Assembly (NCBI GenBank): GCA_029562045.1
Contig: JAKQWJ010000341.1
Location: 1-12,041, forward strand
From: Spirochaetota bacterium
GTDB lineage: Bacteria > Spirochaetota > Spirochaetia > DTKZ01
Direction of reading: 5' to 3'
Length of the DNA: 12,041 bases
The position numbers were made by a program, and so were the translations under genes. Of this stretch, positions 1-6,490 are shown piece after piece. The stretch's first letter is position 1. Each line of letters opens with the position of its first letter. The notes beneath the pieces are model-generated. The model did no database searches. It saw nothing but the letters and a program-made list of their open reading frames with translations, and was not told where the DNA came from.

Positions 1-71
1 AAGACCTCGTTGGGAAGGGCTGCGGCGAGAAGAAAACCCGAAATCATCGACAGAAACAGAGATCGACGCAT
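1..71 (-). CDS. Secreted protein, N-terminal fragment (signal peptide only)
   Basis: Read on the minus strand from ATG at 69-71, the frame stays open to the window edge and gives 23 codons that look like a Sec signal peptide. Two Arg follow the start Met, then comes a hydrophobic core (LFLSMISGFLLAAAL) and a likely cleavage zone around the Ala run. The mature protein lies outside the window, so its function cannot be named. It is divergent from the galactokinase-like gene and shares about 150 bp of upstream DNA with it. The Shine-Dalgarno match is poor (an AGG directly abuts the ATG), so the true start may differ. Confidence rests only on the signal-peptide pattern. Confidence 0.5.
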   Translation of the reverse strand, partial: MRRSLFLSMISGFLLAAALPNEV

Positions 72-152
72 CCTGAGCGGCAGAATACAGACTTTCCGCG
101 GGAAAAAACAGTCCTCCCCGGGGGAATAGTCTCCGGGGGAACAACATTTTCG

Positions 153-184
153 TTGAATACTTCGCGTTTTTCCTATAATATAAA
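153..184 (+). promoter_or_regulatory. Candidate sigma70-type promoter for the galactokinase-like gene
   Basis: A perfect -10 hexamer TATAAT lies at 174-179. The best -35 candidate is TTGAAT at 153-158, but the spacer is only 15 bp, shorter than ideal. Transcription would begin near 186. That places the TTG codon at 153 upstream of the transcript start and supports the ATG at 219 as the gene start. Just upstream, CCGGGGGAA occurs twice (118-126 and 133-141), and there is a short inverted repeat TTTCC-GCG-GGAAA at 93-105. Either might be a regulator site, but neither is strong. Confidence 0.5.
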
Positions 185-218
185 GGGGACGCATGGTTTC
201 GGCAGGGGGTCCCCGAAA

Positions 219-1364
219 ATGAAGGATGTGGCATCTCTTCATCAGGAAGAGTTCGGCAAACCGCCCCAGGTCGTGACGGCCGCTCCCGGAGTGGTGGACA
301 TAATGGGGGAGCACACCGAACACACCGGAGGTTTCGCTCTGCCCTTTGCCATCGACCGGTATCTGTATGTGGCGGTTTCCCGGAGGGAAGACACCTCCCT
401 GCGGTTTTACGCCGCGGATTTCAAGGAACGCAAAAGGACCAGCATCGCCAACATCAAATACAAGCGCGAGGACCGGTGGGCCAACTACATCAAGGGGGTC
501 ATCGTCGCCTTCCTGCAGGAGGGCCACCCCATCCGGGGCCTGGACATAACCATCAGCGGCACCGTCCCTCCCAGCATCGGCCTCGCCTCATCGGCGGCCC
601 TCACCGTCGCCGCCGCCGTGGCGGTCAAGACTCTCTACGGGCTGTCCATCCCGGATCGGCGCATCATCGACTTCGCCCGGGGGGCGGAGACGGACTTCAT
701 GGAGCTGGAAACGGGAGCCATCGACACCTTCACCTCCTGCCTCAGCAGGCCCCGGCAGGCCATGTTCATCGACACGAAATACCTGGAGTACCGCTACGTT
801 CCCCTGAACATGAAGGATGTCAAGTTCCTGATAACCGATTCCCAGGTTCCCCGGTCGCTGGGGGACGGCGAGTTCGTCCAGAGATGGGAGGACTGCGAAC
901 GCTGCATCGCTCTGCTCAGCCGCCGCCGGCCGGGGTCCACGCTCCGGGACTTCACCGCCAAGGATATCCGGGAGAGCATCGGCATCCTGCCCGAGAATGT
1001 CCGGCGGAGATGCCTTCACATCGTCGAGGAAAACGCCCGGGTCAGAGAGGCGGAGGAGATCCTGCGAAAAAACGGGGATCTGGCCACTCTGGGAAAACTG
1101 CTGAACCGCTCCCATGAGAGTCTCCGGGACCTCTTCGAAGTCTCCTGTCCCGAACTGGACTGGCTGGTCAAGCGCTCCTGGGAAACCGAGGGAGTCCTGG
1201 GGTCCCGCCTCACCGGAACGGGCTTCGGCGGCTGCACCATCACCCTGATCCGGGAAAGCGCGGTGCCGGAGTACGAGAAGCGGCTGGAGGAGTACGAGCG
1301 GATCTTCGGGTTCAAGGCCGTCTCCTTCGTCTGCGAAGCCTCCGGCGGGGTCCGGGTCCTTTGA
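219..1364 (+). CDS. Galactokinase-family GHMP kinase, active-site variant
   Basis: This 381-aa protein has the length and order of galactokinase: N-terminal signature (APG..DIMGEHTEH, residues 22-35), GHMP ATP-binding loop (PPSIGLASSAAL, about residues 118-129), a catalytic-Asp segment (TGAID, Asp169) and the C-terminal GSRLTGTGFGGC motif. Canonical galactokinase phosphorylates galactose at C1 in the Leloir pathway. Several sugar-site residues differ here. The catalytic Arg of APGR is Val25, the galactose-contacting Asp of GEHTDY is Glu34, and the EYNTRR segment is replaced by GEFVQR. It may therefore use another sugar or be weakly active. The start at ATG 219 is chosen over TTG 153 because AGGGGG (204-209) sits 9 nt upstream and the -10 lies between the two. 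No other Leloir gene is adjacent. The family assignment is firm; the substrate is not. Confidence 0.85.
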   Translation: MKDVASLHQEEFGKPPQVVTAAPGVVDIMGEHTEHTGGFALPFAIDRYLYVAVSRREDTSLRFYAADFKERKRTSIANIKYKREDRWANYIKGVIVAFLQEGHPIRGLDITISGTVPPSIGLASSAALTVAAAVAVKTLYGLSIPDRRIIDFARGAETDFMELETGAIDTFTSCLSRPRQAMFIDTKYLEYRYVPLNMKDVKFLITDSQVPRSLGDGEFVQRWEDCERCIALLSRRRPGSTLRDFTAKDIRESIGILPENVRRRCLHIVEENARVREAEEILRKNGDLATLGKLLNRSHESLRDLFEVSCPELDWLVKRSWETEGVLGSRLTGTGFGGCTITLIRESAVPEYEKRLEEYERIFGFKAVSFVCEASGGVRVL

Positions 1365-1389
1365 AAAATAAAGCAACTGCTGATATAAT
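1361..1389 (+). promoter_or_regulatory. Strong promoter for surE, embedded in the upstream stop codon
   Basis: TTGAAA (1361-1366), a 17-bp spacer and TATAAT (1384-1389) with an extended -10 TG at 1381-1382 form a near-consensus housekeeping promoter. The -35 hexamer contains the TGA stop (1362-1364) of the galactokinase-like gene. A start about 7 nt after the -10 would fall near 1396, leaving a leader of roughly 9 nt that holds the AGGTGG Shine-Dalgarno match (1396-1401) before ATG 1405. No hairpin terminator is seen in the 40-bp gap, so read-through from upstream is also possible. Confidence 0.75.
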
Positions 1390-1404
1390 CCCCGCAGGTG
1401 GGAT

Positions 1405-2148
1405 ATGAGGATTTTACTGACCAACGATGACGGGTTCAGCAGCCCCGGACTCCTGTCGCTGAAAAAGGCGCTGGAGAAGGACCATGACCTCTGGGTCATA
1501 GCCCCCGACGGCGAACGGAGCGGAACCTCCCATAGAATCACCCTGCGGGGCCCGGTCATGCGGGGCCGGGTGGACGAGCGGGTCTTCTCCTGCAGCGGCA
1601 CCCCCGCGGACTGCGTCATCATCGGGGCCAACGGGGCCCTGCCGGGAAAGCCGGAACTGGTGATCTCGGGCATCAACATCGGCCCCAACATCGGGACCGA
1701 CGTGGTGTATTCCGGAACCGCCGCCGCCGCGCGCCAGGGCGCCCTGATGGGGATCCCCAGCGTCGCGCTGTCGCTGGATTCATTCAAGGAGCCCTTCCAC
1801 TTCGACGCGCTGAGCCGGTTCGCCGCCGACAATCTGGAGACCTTTGTCCGCCTCTGGCGGCCGGATCACTTCATCAACATCAACGCGCCGAACCTGGCGG
1901 TCTACCGGGGCGTGGAAATAACCCGTCCCTCCCGCCGGCTGTATCACGACCGGATCGACGAATACCGGGCCCCCGACGGCCGTTCCTATTTTTTCATCCA
2001 CGGGTTCCGGGTGGAAACGGTGAAAGAGTCCGGCAGCGACTGGGACGCCGTGTCCCGGGGCATGGTCTCCATCTCTCCGGTGGTGCTGCAGCCCGTGCCC
2101 CGGAAGGACGACGCCCACTACCGGGAAGAGAGGTTCGTCCTGGCATGA
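1405..2148 (+). CDS. surE: 5'/3'-nucleotidase SurE
   Basis: This 247-aa protein has the standard SurE length and motifs. SurE is a metal-dependent phosphatase that dephosphorylates nucleoside 5'- and 3'-monophosphates and is linked to stress survival. The metal-binding TNDDG is at residues 6-10 (Asp8, Asp9). The Ser of ERSGTSH is Ser39, and the Asn of SGINIGPNIG is Asn91, followed by the conserved YSGTAAAA (102-109). The protein has no signal peptide and should be cytoplasmic. The start ATG follows AGGTGG at a short spacing. The stop overlaps the next gene's start as ATGA, which suggests translational coupling. The usual enterobacterial partners (pcm, nlpD) are absent, and the downstream partners here are TPR proteins. 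Confidence 0.95.
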   Translation: MRILLTNDDGFSSPGLLSLKKALEKDHDLWVIAPDGERSGTSHRITLRGPVMRGRVDERVFSCSGTPADCVIIGANGALPGKPELVISGINIGPNIGTDVVYSGTAAAARQGALMGIPSVALSLDSFKEPFHFDALSRFAADNLETFVRLWRPDHFININAPNLAVYRGVEITRPSRRLYHDRIDEYRAPDGRSYFFIHGFRVETVKESGSDWDAVSRGMVSISPVVLQPVPRKDDAHYREERFVLA

Positions 2149-2822
2149 AAAACGGAAAATCCTTCTCCGAGGCGGTGCGTCTCTACCGGAACCGGCGCTA
2201 CGAATCGGCCCTGAAGGAGTTCCTGGGCCTTCAGTCCGACAGCCTCAAGCACCCGGAGCTCGCCTACTATCTGGGGCTCTGCTACACCCAGCTGGAAAAA
2301 TACGACGAGGCCCTGCTGTACCTGGAGCAGGTGGTGGCCTCCGATTCCGGCCTCATCCATCTGTACCAGAGCAGGATGGTCCTGGGCTTCATCTATTCGG
2401 TGACGAAGCGCTACCGGCTCGCGGAGTTCGAGTTCCGGCGGCTCCTGGAGGACGGCTTCGAGTCCGCCAAGGTCCACAGCGCCCTGGCCTATGCCCTGTT
2501 TCTCCAGAACAAGGTCGAGGAAAGCGTCGCCTCCCTGGAACGGGCGCTGGAGCTGGAAAAAGACAATGCCAACGCCCTGAACTCCCTGGGTTACGTTCTG
2601 GCGGAACAGGGAACCCGCCTGGCCGCCGCCCTCTCCTATTGCCGGCGGGCGGTGGAACGCTATCCCCGAAACGCGGCGTACCTCGATTCCCTGGGCTGGG
2701 TGCACTTCAAGCTGGGGAATTACAAGGACGCCCGCTTCTACCTCCGCCGGGCCCTGGAGCAGGCGCCGAAAAACAGGGAAATCCTCGCCCACCTCAAAGC
2801 CGTCATGGAGGCGGAGGGATGA
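2145..2822 (+). CDS. Cytoplasmic TPR-repeat protein
   Basis: This 225-aa protein is built almost entirely of about six tetratricopeptide repeats. Recognisable repeat cores are YYLGLCYTQLEKYDEALLYLEQ, ALAYALFLQNKVEESVASLERALEL, LNSLGYVLAEQGTRLAAALSYCRRAVE and LDSLGWVHFKLGNYKDARFYLRRALE (each quoted in part). TPR arrays are protein-interaction scaffolds. No signal peptide, membrane segment or catalytic domain is visible, so it is likely cytoplasmic. The ATG overlaps the surE stop (ATGA), with AGAGAGG at 2127-2133 as the likely ribosome site, and the stop overlaps the next start in the same way. This chain of overlaps implies coupled translation with surE and the exported NHL protein. The partner and role are unknown. 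Confidence 0.85.
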   Translation: MKNGKSFSEAVRLYRNRRYESALKEFLGLQSDSLKHPELAYYLGLCYTQLEKYDEALLYLEQVVASDSGLIHLYQSRMVLGFIYSVTKRYRLAEFEFRRLLEDGFESAKVHSALAYALFLQNKVEESVASLERALELEKDNANALNSLGYVLAEQGTRLAAALSYCRRAVERYPRNAAYLDSLGWVHFKLGNYKDARFYLRRALEQAPKNREILAHLKAVMEAEG

Positions 2823-4864
2823 AGGGGAGGAAAGGGGCCGGGGCGGTTTTTTTCCCCGTCCTGGCGTTTTTCCTGGCCCCGGCTCTTTTCGGTCAGAATC
2901 TGGATTTCGATCAGGTCCGGGCGGACGAGGAGTTCCGGGGAGGCGTACAGGCCTTCCACAACGGGTATTACAATCAGGCCTCGCAGGCCTTCAAAAAGGC
3001 CCTGTCCTTCAAGCCCCGGGATACCCGGATTCGGCTCTGGCTCGGCCGGGCCTATTATCAGTCCGGGCTGAACGAGGCCGCCCTGGCGGAGTGGAAGACG
3101 GTGGCGAAGGCGGGAGGGGGTTCGCCTCTTCTGGACGGGCTTCTGGAGATCCTGGAGTCCCGCCGCGGCATCGGCCGGGAGTTGCGGGGGCCCGAACGCT
3201 GGGTGGTCTCCGGGGAGATCGGGGGGACCTTCGGGGAAAACGTCTTTTTCAGAAGACCCTCGTCGGTGCGGACCCGGCGGGACGGGTCCTTTTTCGTGGT
3301 CGGTTTCGTCACCAACCGGGTTGTCCAGCTGGATTCCAACGGGATGGTCAAAAAGACCCTGACGGGGGGCCTGGAAGGTTTCGATCATCCCTTCGATATC
3401 GTCGAAGACCGGGACGGCGCGGTCTATGTCAGCGAGTTCAGGGGAGATCGGGTGGCGAAGTGCGACAGGGACGGGAACCGGCTGCTTTCCATCGGCGGAA
3501 AGGGGCGGGGCCCCGGGAAACTGCTGGGACCCCAGTACCTCGCCCTGGACCGGGACGGGAATCTCTATGTGTCCGATTGGGGGAACCGCCGGGTGTCGAA
3601 GTTCAGCCGGACCGGGGACTTCCTCCTGTCCTTCGGCGGGGCTTCGGGGGCCTACCCCGGACTCCAGGCCCCCACGGGGGTCCTGTGTCACGAGGGGCAT
3701 GTCTACGTGGCCGACGACGGCCGGAAGCAGGTGGCGGTTTTCGATTCCAGCGGCAATCACCTCGCCACGCTGCTGCAGGGCCGCCTTGAGTCCTTCGAAG
3801 GCATGAGGCGGCTTCCGGAGGGGGATTTCCTGATATCCGACGGGCAGCGTCTGTACCGCTACGGCCTGGAGGAGGACAGCCTGTCCCTTCTCACCGATTT
3901 CGGCGGAATCGCCAAACGGGTGCTGTCCGCGGACCGGGACGCCAACGGCAACCTGCTGGCGCCGGACTTCGACGCCGGAGTGGTGCACGTTCTGTCCGAA
4001 CTCACGGGGATGCATGCCGGCCTGACCGTCATGGTCCGGGGCATCGAAGCCCGGGAGTTCCCCAAGATCACCCTCGAGGTCCATGTGACGAACCGCTACG
4101 GCGACCCGGTGGTCGGCCTGGGGGCGGATAACTTCATCGTTTCCGAGAGGAGGGTCCGGGTCGAAAGGGTGGACCTGCGGTTTGCCGCGCACAAATCCGC
4201 CTCTTTCGACATCGCCCTGCTGCCGGACCGGTCGCCGGAGATGGCGGCGAAGCGCTCCGTGGTCGAAAAGGCCGCCCGGGAAGCCTGGGACAGAATGGGG
4301 AAGGCGGGAATCTTCCGGGTCGTGTCCCCCGGAGCGGCTCCGACGGTGGTTTCCCGGCCCGAAGACCCTCCGGCGGTGATGGCCCGGGCAGCCGCGGACA
4401 CCGACGGCAGCTACGGCCCGGACTGGGCCTTCGACCTGGGCATCCGGCTGGCGGTCTCGGAGCTGGCGGTCTCCCGGAACCGGAAAGCCATCCTCTTTCT
4501 CTCCTCCGGAACCCTGCCCGGGACCGCGTTCCGGCGCTACGGACTCCAGGAGACCGCGGACTACATGAAAAACAACTCCGTGGCCTTCTATCCGGTCTAT
4601 CTCTCCGACTCCGGAGGGACTCCGGAGCTGGAGTTTCTGGCCCGGGAAACCGGCGGCCGCTCCATCCGATACTTCGCCCCCCCGGGCCTGACTTCCCTGG
4701 CGGAGGACCTGTCCGCCCAGCCCGACGGGACCTATGTTCTGGAGTACCGCTCCTCCAGCCCGACGGATTTCGGGCGGGCCTTTATCCCCGTGGAGGTGGA
4801 GGCCTTCCTGGTCCGCAGGAGCGGCCGGGACGAATCCGGCTACTTCGGGCCCCTGGAGTTCTAA
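2819..4864 (+). CDS. Exported TPR / six-bladed NHL propeller / VWA-like protein
   Basis: This 681-aa protein starts at ATG 2819, overlapping the previous stop, with GGAGG at 2807-2811. Domains in order are: signal peptide (1 to about 22-25, hydrophobic core FFPVLAFFLAPA); two TPR-like helix pairs (about 34-98); six NHL-type repeats (about 143-396), of which the clearest is LALDRDGNLYVSDWGNRRV; an Ig-like strand segment (about 412-445, ITLEVHVTNRYGDPVVGLG); and a C-terminal von Willebrand A-like domain (about 460-650). The MIDAS-like loop is D470-R-S472-P-E474, so the third Ser of DxSxS is replaced. The second strand ends in FLSSG rather than the usual TDG, so metal binding is doubtful. The protein probably acts as a periplasmic or surface scaffold. 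No lipobox Cys follows the signal peptide. The domain calls are solid; the function is unknown. Confidence 0.85.
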   Translation: MKGRKGAGAVFFPVLAFFLAPALFGQNLDFDQVRADEEFRGGVQAFHNGYYNQASQAFKKALSFKPRDTRIRLWLGRAYYQSGLNEAALAEWKTVAKAGGGSPLLDGLLEILESRRGIGRELRGPERWVVSGEIGGTFGENVFFRRPSSVRTRRDGSFFVVGFVTNRVVQLDSNGMVKKTLTGGLEGFDHPFDIVEDRDGAVYVSEFRGDRVAKCDRDGNRLLSIGGKGRGPGKLLGPQYLALDRDGNLYVSDWGNRRVSKFSRTGDFLLSFGGASGAYPGLQAPTGVLCHEGHVYVADDGRKQVAVFDSSGNHLATLLQGRLESFEGMRRLPEGDFLISDGQRLYRYGLEEDSLSLLTDFGGIAKRVLSADRDANGNLLAPDFDAGVVHVLSELTGMHAGLTVMVRGIEAREFPKITLEVHVTNRYGDPVVGLGADNFIVSERRVRVERVDLRFAAHKSASFDIALLPDRSPEMAAKRSVVEKAAREAWDRMGKAGIFRVVSPGAAPTVVSRPEDPPAVMARAAADTDGSYGPDWAFDLGIRLAVSELAVSRNRKAILFLSSGTLPGTAFRRYGLQETADYMKNNSVAFYPVYLSDSGGTPELEFLARETGGRSIRYFAPPGLTSLAEDLSAQPDGTYVLEYRSSSPTDFGRAFIPVEVEAFLVRRSGRDESGYFGPLEF

Positions 4865-4867
4865 GAT

Positions 4868-5239
4868 ATGGCCCTGTCGGACATTCGGCCCCTTCGCCTC
4901 TTCCGGGAGATCCTGCGGAGCTGGGGAGCCCGGTGGGACGGCATATGCCGGCGCTGCGGGATCTGCTGCTACGAGAGGACCCTGTCCCGCTCCGGGGAAC
5001 TGGTGGTGAATCTCTCCTCCCCCTGCGAGCACCTGGACCCGGAGACCCGGCTCTGCCTCATCTACCGGGACCGTTTTCGGCTCTGCCCCGACTGCCGCCG
5101 GATGACCATCTTCCACGCGCGTTTCTCCCGCTATCTGCCCCCGAGCTGCGGCTATGTGCGGAAGTTCCGGCGGAAAAAGGTCCTGTCAGGGCATGTGCTC
5201 CGGGGCCTTCCGGAGGAGCCGGGAAACGACCCGTCCTAA
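4868..5239 (+). CDS. YkgJ/UPF0260-type cysteine-cluster protein
   Basis: This 123-aa protein has nine Cys. The core is C27-x2-C30-x2-C33-C34, followed by PCEHLD (Cys53), LCLIY (Cys63), LCPDC (Cys73, Cys76) and PPSCGY (Cys94). The order matches the YkgJ/YcgN (UPF0153/UPF0260) group, which is presumed to bind zinc or an iron-sulfur cluster and whose biochemical role is not established. It starts 3 nt after the NHL-protein stop with GGAG at 4855-4858, so it is probably the last gene of the surE cluster. Its C-terminal 54 bp overlap the end of the convergent DUF362 gene. The basic tail after Cys94 (RKFRRKK) is outside the core motif. Confidence 0.8.
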   Translation: MALSDIRPLRLFREILRSWGARWDGICRRCGICCYERTLSRSGELVVNLSSPCEHLDPETRLCLIYRDRFRLCPDCRRMTIFHARFSRYLPPSCGYVRKFRRKKVLSGHVLRGLPEEPGNDPS

Positions 5240-6361
5240 GAGGGGAGTGCGGATCCTTATGGCCCGGTGGGGGCACATCTCGTGGCAGATGTAGCACCGG
5301 ATGCATAGACTGTAATCGTAGACGGGGGTTCTTTTTTCGTTCCCCCCCGGAAAGGAGAGGGCTTTTTTCGGCGCCACCGGACAGGCTTTTACGCAGATCC
5401 CGCATTTCCGGCAGGCCTCCTCATGAATGACCGGCCGGGGAATGAGCAGGTTGCGCACCGGTCGCAGGGCCTGGAGGGTGGCATCTCCCGCGGCGGGCAT
5501 GCGCGTGACCCGGAATGCGGGGTTTCGGAATCTCTCCGGCGGATCTCCCAGGATTTCGATCTCCCCGTCCCGGAAAACCCCCAGGCCGGAGGCGGCCCCT
5601 TCGGTGATGGTGGGGACGAAGCCGGGGTCCAGGGCCACCAGCCGGCAGAACACCGCGTCCAGGGCCACCGGGTCCCGGGAGGCCAGAAGCAGCCCCATCC
5701 GCACGGGGTCGCCGCTGGAAGGCCCCTCCCCCTCCATGGCCACCACCCCGTCCATGATGTAGAGCCGGGGTTTCAGCAGAAGGTTCAGGTCCGTCAGCAT
5801 GCCGGCGAAGCGCCGCGCATTGGGAAAGCGCAGATGAAACCGGGCCTTTTCGAAGCCCGCCACGCAGCCGAAGGTGTTTTTCACCGCCCCGGTTATCCGG
5901 GTGAGCCCGTGGGTCTTCATTTTACAGAGGCTGATGATTCCGTCCGCCTCCGCCGCCGCCTGGGCGACGGGAAAGCTCTTTTCGAAACGGCCGGCGGGAA
6001 AGTCCAGGTTGACGGCGGTGTGGAAGTCCCCCTCGGGGATCCCCAGCCTCTCCGCCCGGGGGGAGAGGCCGGCTTTCCGGGCCACCAGCCGCAGGCCTTC
6101 GGTCCCCGGTGAATCGCCGTAGGAAAGCCGGGCCCCGGTTTCGGCGAGCAGACGGGCGGCGGCCTCGAAGACCGAGGGGTGGGTGGTCACCGCCCGTTCC
6201 GGGGTCCGGGCCGCCAGCAGGTTGGGTTTCAGCAGTATCTTTTCTCCCTCCCGGGCGAAGGCTCCGGCCCCCCCCAGCAGGCAGAGGAGCTTCCGCATGG
6301 CGGACAGGACGGTTTCGTCCTCGTAGGAATCGCAGGCGGCAAGAGCGACGGTGGAGCGCAT
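5186..6361 (-). CDS. DUF362 protein with C-terminal 2x[4Fe-4S] ferredoxin domain
   Basis: This 391-aa protein has a DUF362 domain (about 1-290) with typical segments: LKPNLL (44-49), GDSPG (82-86), KMKTHG (147-152), KNTFG (161-165) and MEGEGPSSGDP (209-219). Its C-terminus carries two ferredoxin motifs, C317-x2-C320-x2-C323-x3-C327-P and C353-x2-C356-x2-C359-x3-C363-P, each able to bind a [4Fe-4S] cluster. Members are thought to act in electron transfer or as iron-sulfur proteins, but the reaction is not known. No signal peptide is present, so it is likely cytoplasmic. The ATG at 6359-6361 is preceded by AAGGGGGA (6367-6374 on the minus strand), a good ribosome site. It is convergent with and overlaps the YkgJ-like gene, and divergent from clpS. 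Confidence 0.88.
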   Translation of the reverse strand: MRSTVALAACDSYEDETVLSAMRKLLCLLGGAGAFAREGEKILLKPNLLAARTPERAVTTHPSVFEAAARLLAETGARLSYGDSPGTEGLRLVARKAGLSPRAERLGIPEGDFHTAVNLDFPAGRFEKSFPVAQAAAEADGIISLCKMKTHGLTRITGAVKNTFGCVAGFEKARFHLRFPNARRFAGMLTDLNLLLKPRLYIMDGVVAMEGEGPSSGDPVRMGLLLASRDPVALDAVFCRLVALDPGFVPTITEGAASGLGVFRDGEIEILGDPPERFRNPAFRVTRMPAAGDATLQALRPVRNLLIPRPVIHEEACRKCGICVKACPVAPKKALSFPGGNEKRTPVYDYSLCIRCYICHEMCPHRAIRIRTPLLGRVVSRLLRKAPEHMP

Positions 6362-6374
6362 GGATGTCCCCCTT

Positions 6375-6386
6375 CTGGGGCCCCAG
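6375..6386. repeat. 12-bp perfect palindrome upstream of the DUF362 gene
   Basis: CTGGGGCCCCAG reads the same on both strands. It overlaps the expected transcription start of the DUF362 promoter (-10 at 6385-6390) and ends 13 bp upstream of its ATG. That position would suit an operator. The sequence is very G/C-rich, however, and in this genome such a palindrome could arise by chance. Confidence 0.35.
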
Positions 6387-6414
6387 ATTACGGGTCCCCG
6401 GGGGGGAAGGTCAA
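6385..6414 (-). promoter_or_regulatory. Candidate promoter for the DUF362 gene
   Basis: On the minus strand, TTGACC at 6414-6409 (five of six to TTGACA) is followed after 18 bp by TAATCT at 6390-6385, which keeps the conserved first T, second A and last T of the -10. The -35 lies inside one copy of the direct repeat at 6409-6418. Transcription would start near 6378 and give a leader of about 17 nt. The -10 is weak. Confidence 0.4.
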
Positions 6415-6436
6415 GCGCCGGTTTTCGGTCAAGCGC
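6409..6436. repeat. Direct repeat GGTCAAGCGC x2 in the divergent promoter region
   Basis: The 10-mer GGTCAAGCGC occurs at 6409-6418 and again at 6427-6436, with starts 18 bp apart. It lies between the divergent DUF362 and clpS genes. On the minus strand each copy reads GCGCTTGACC, so each contains a -35-like TTGACC. The second copy ends 2 bp before the candidate clpS -35. It could be a tandem regulator site or a duplicated -35 region. Confidence 0.6.
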
Positions 6437-6438
6437 TG

Positions 6439-6467
6439 TTGCCGCGGATGGGGATTTTTCATACTAT
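6439..6467 (+). promoter_or_regulatory. Candidate promoter for clpS-clpA-aat
   Basis: TTGCCG (6439-6444), a 17-bp spacer and TACTAT (6462-6467) match the housekeeping consensus at four of six positions in each hexamer. The local ATACTATATATAT tract is the only A/T-rich stretch in the region. Transcription would start near 6474, leaving about 17 nt before the GTG start, including AGGGGG at 6479-6484. No CIRCE or other heat-shock element was seen. Confidence 0.5.
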
Positions 6468-6490
6468 ATATATCAGGAAGGGGGAAAGAG

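Noticed and set aside
82..110. Minus-strand promoter for the left-edge secreted protein (TATTCT at 82-87)
   Set aside because: No acceptable -35 at 16-18 bp, and the -10 is too close to the ATG to be convincing.
153..218. TTG start for the galactokinase-like gene
   Set aside because: The TATAAT at 174-179 lies downstream of it, there is no ribosome site, and the extra 22 residues do not resemble the family. ATG 219 has AGGGGG at good spacing.
588..1832. Minus-strand open frame of 414 codons
   Set aside because: It spans antisense of both the GHMP kinase and surE, crosses their promoter and shows no family motif.
2639..2818. Upstream TTG start for the NHL protein
   Set aside because: It would lie inside the TPR gene and place 60 low-complexity residues before a clean signal peptide that begins at ATG 2819.
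2738..5116. Long minus-strand open frame (792 codons) opposite the NHL-protein cluster
   Set aside because: It lies antisense to well-supported TPR, NHL and YkgJ genes. Its translation is rich in Pro, Gly and Arg with no recognisable domain, as expected from high GC at third codon positions.
5423..6112. Plus-strand open frame of 229 codons
   Set aside because: It is the antisense of the DUF362 gene and has low-complexity composition.
6179..6490. Upstream extension of the clpS frame
   Set aside because: It is antisense to the DUF362 start and crosses the promoter region. ClpS proteins are about 100-110 residues, which fits GTG 6491.
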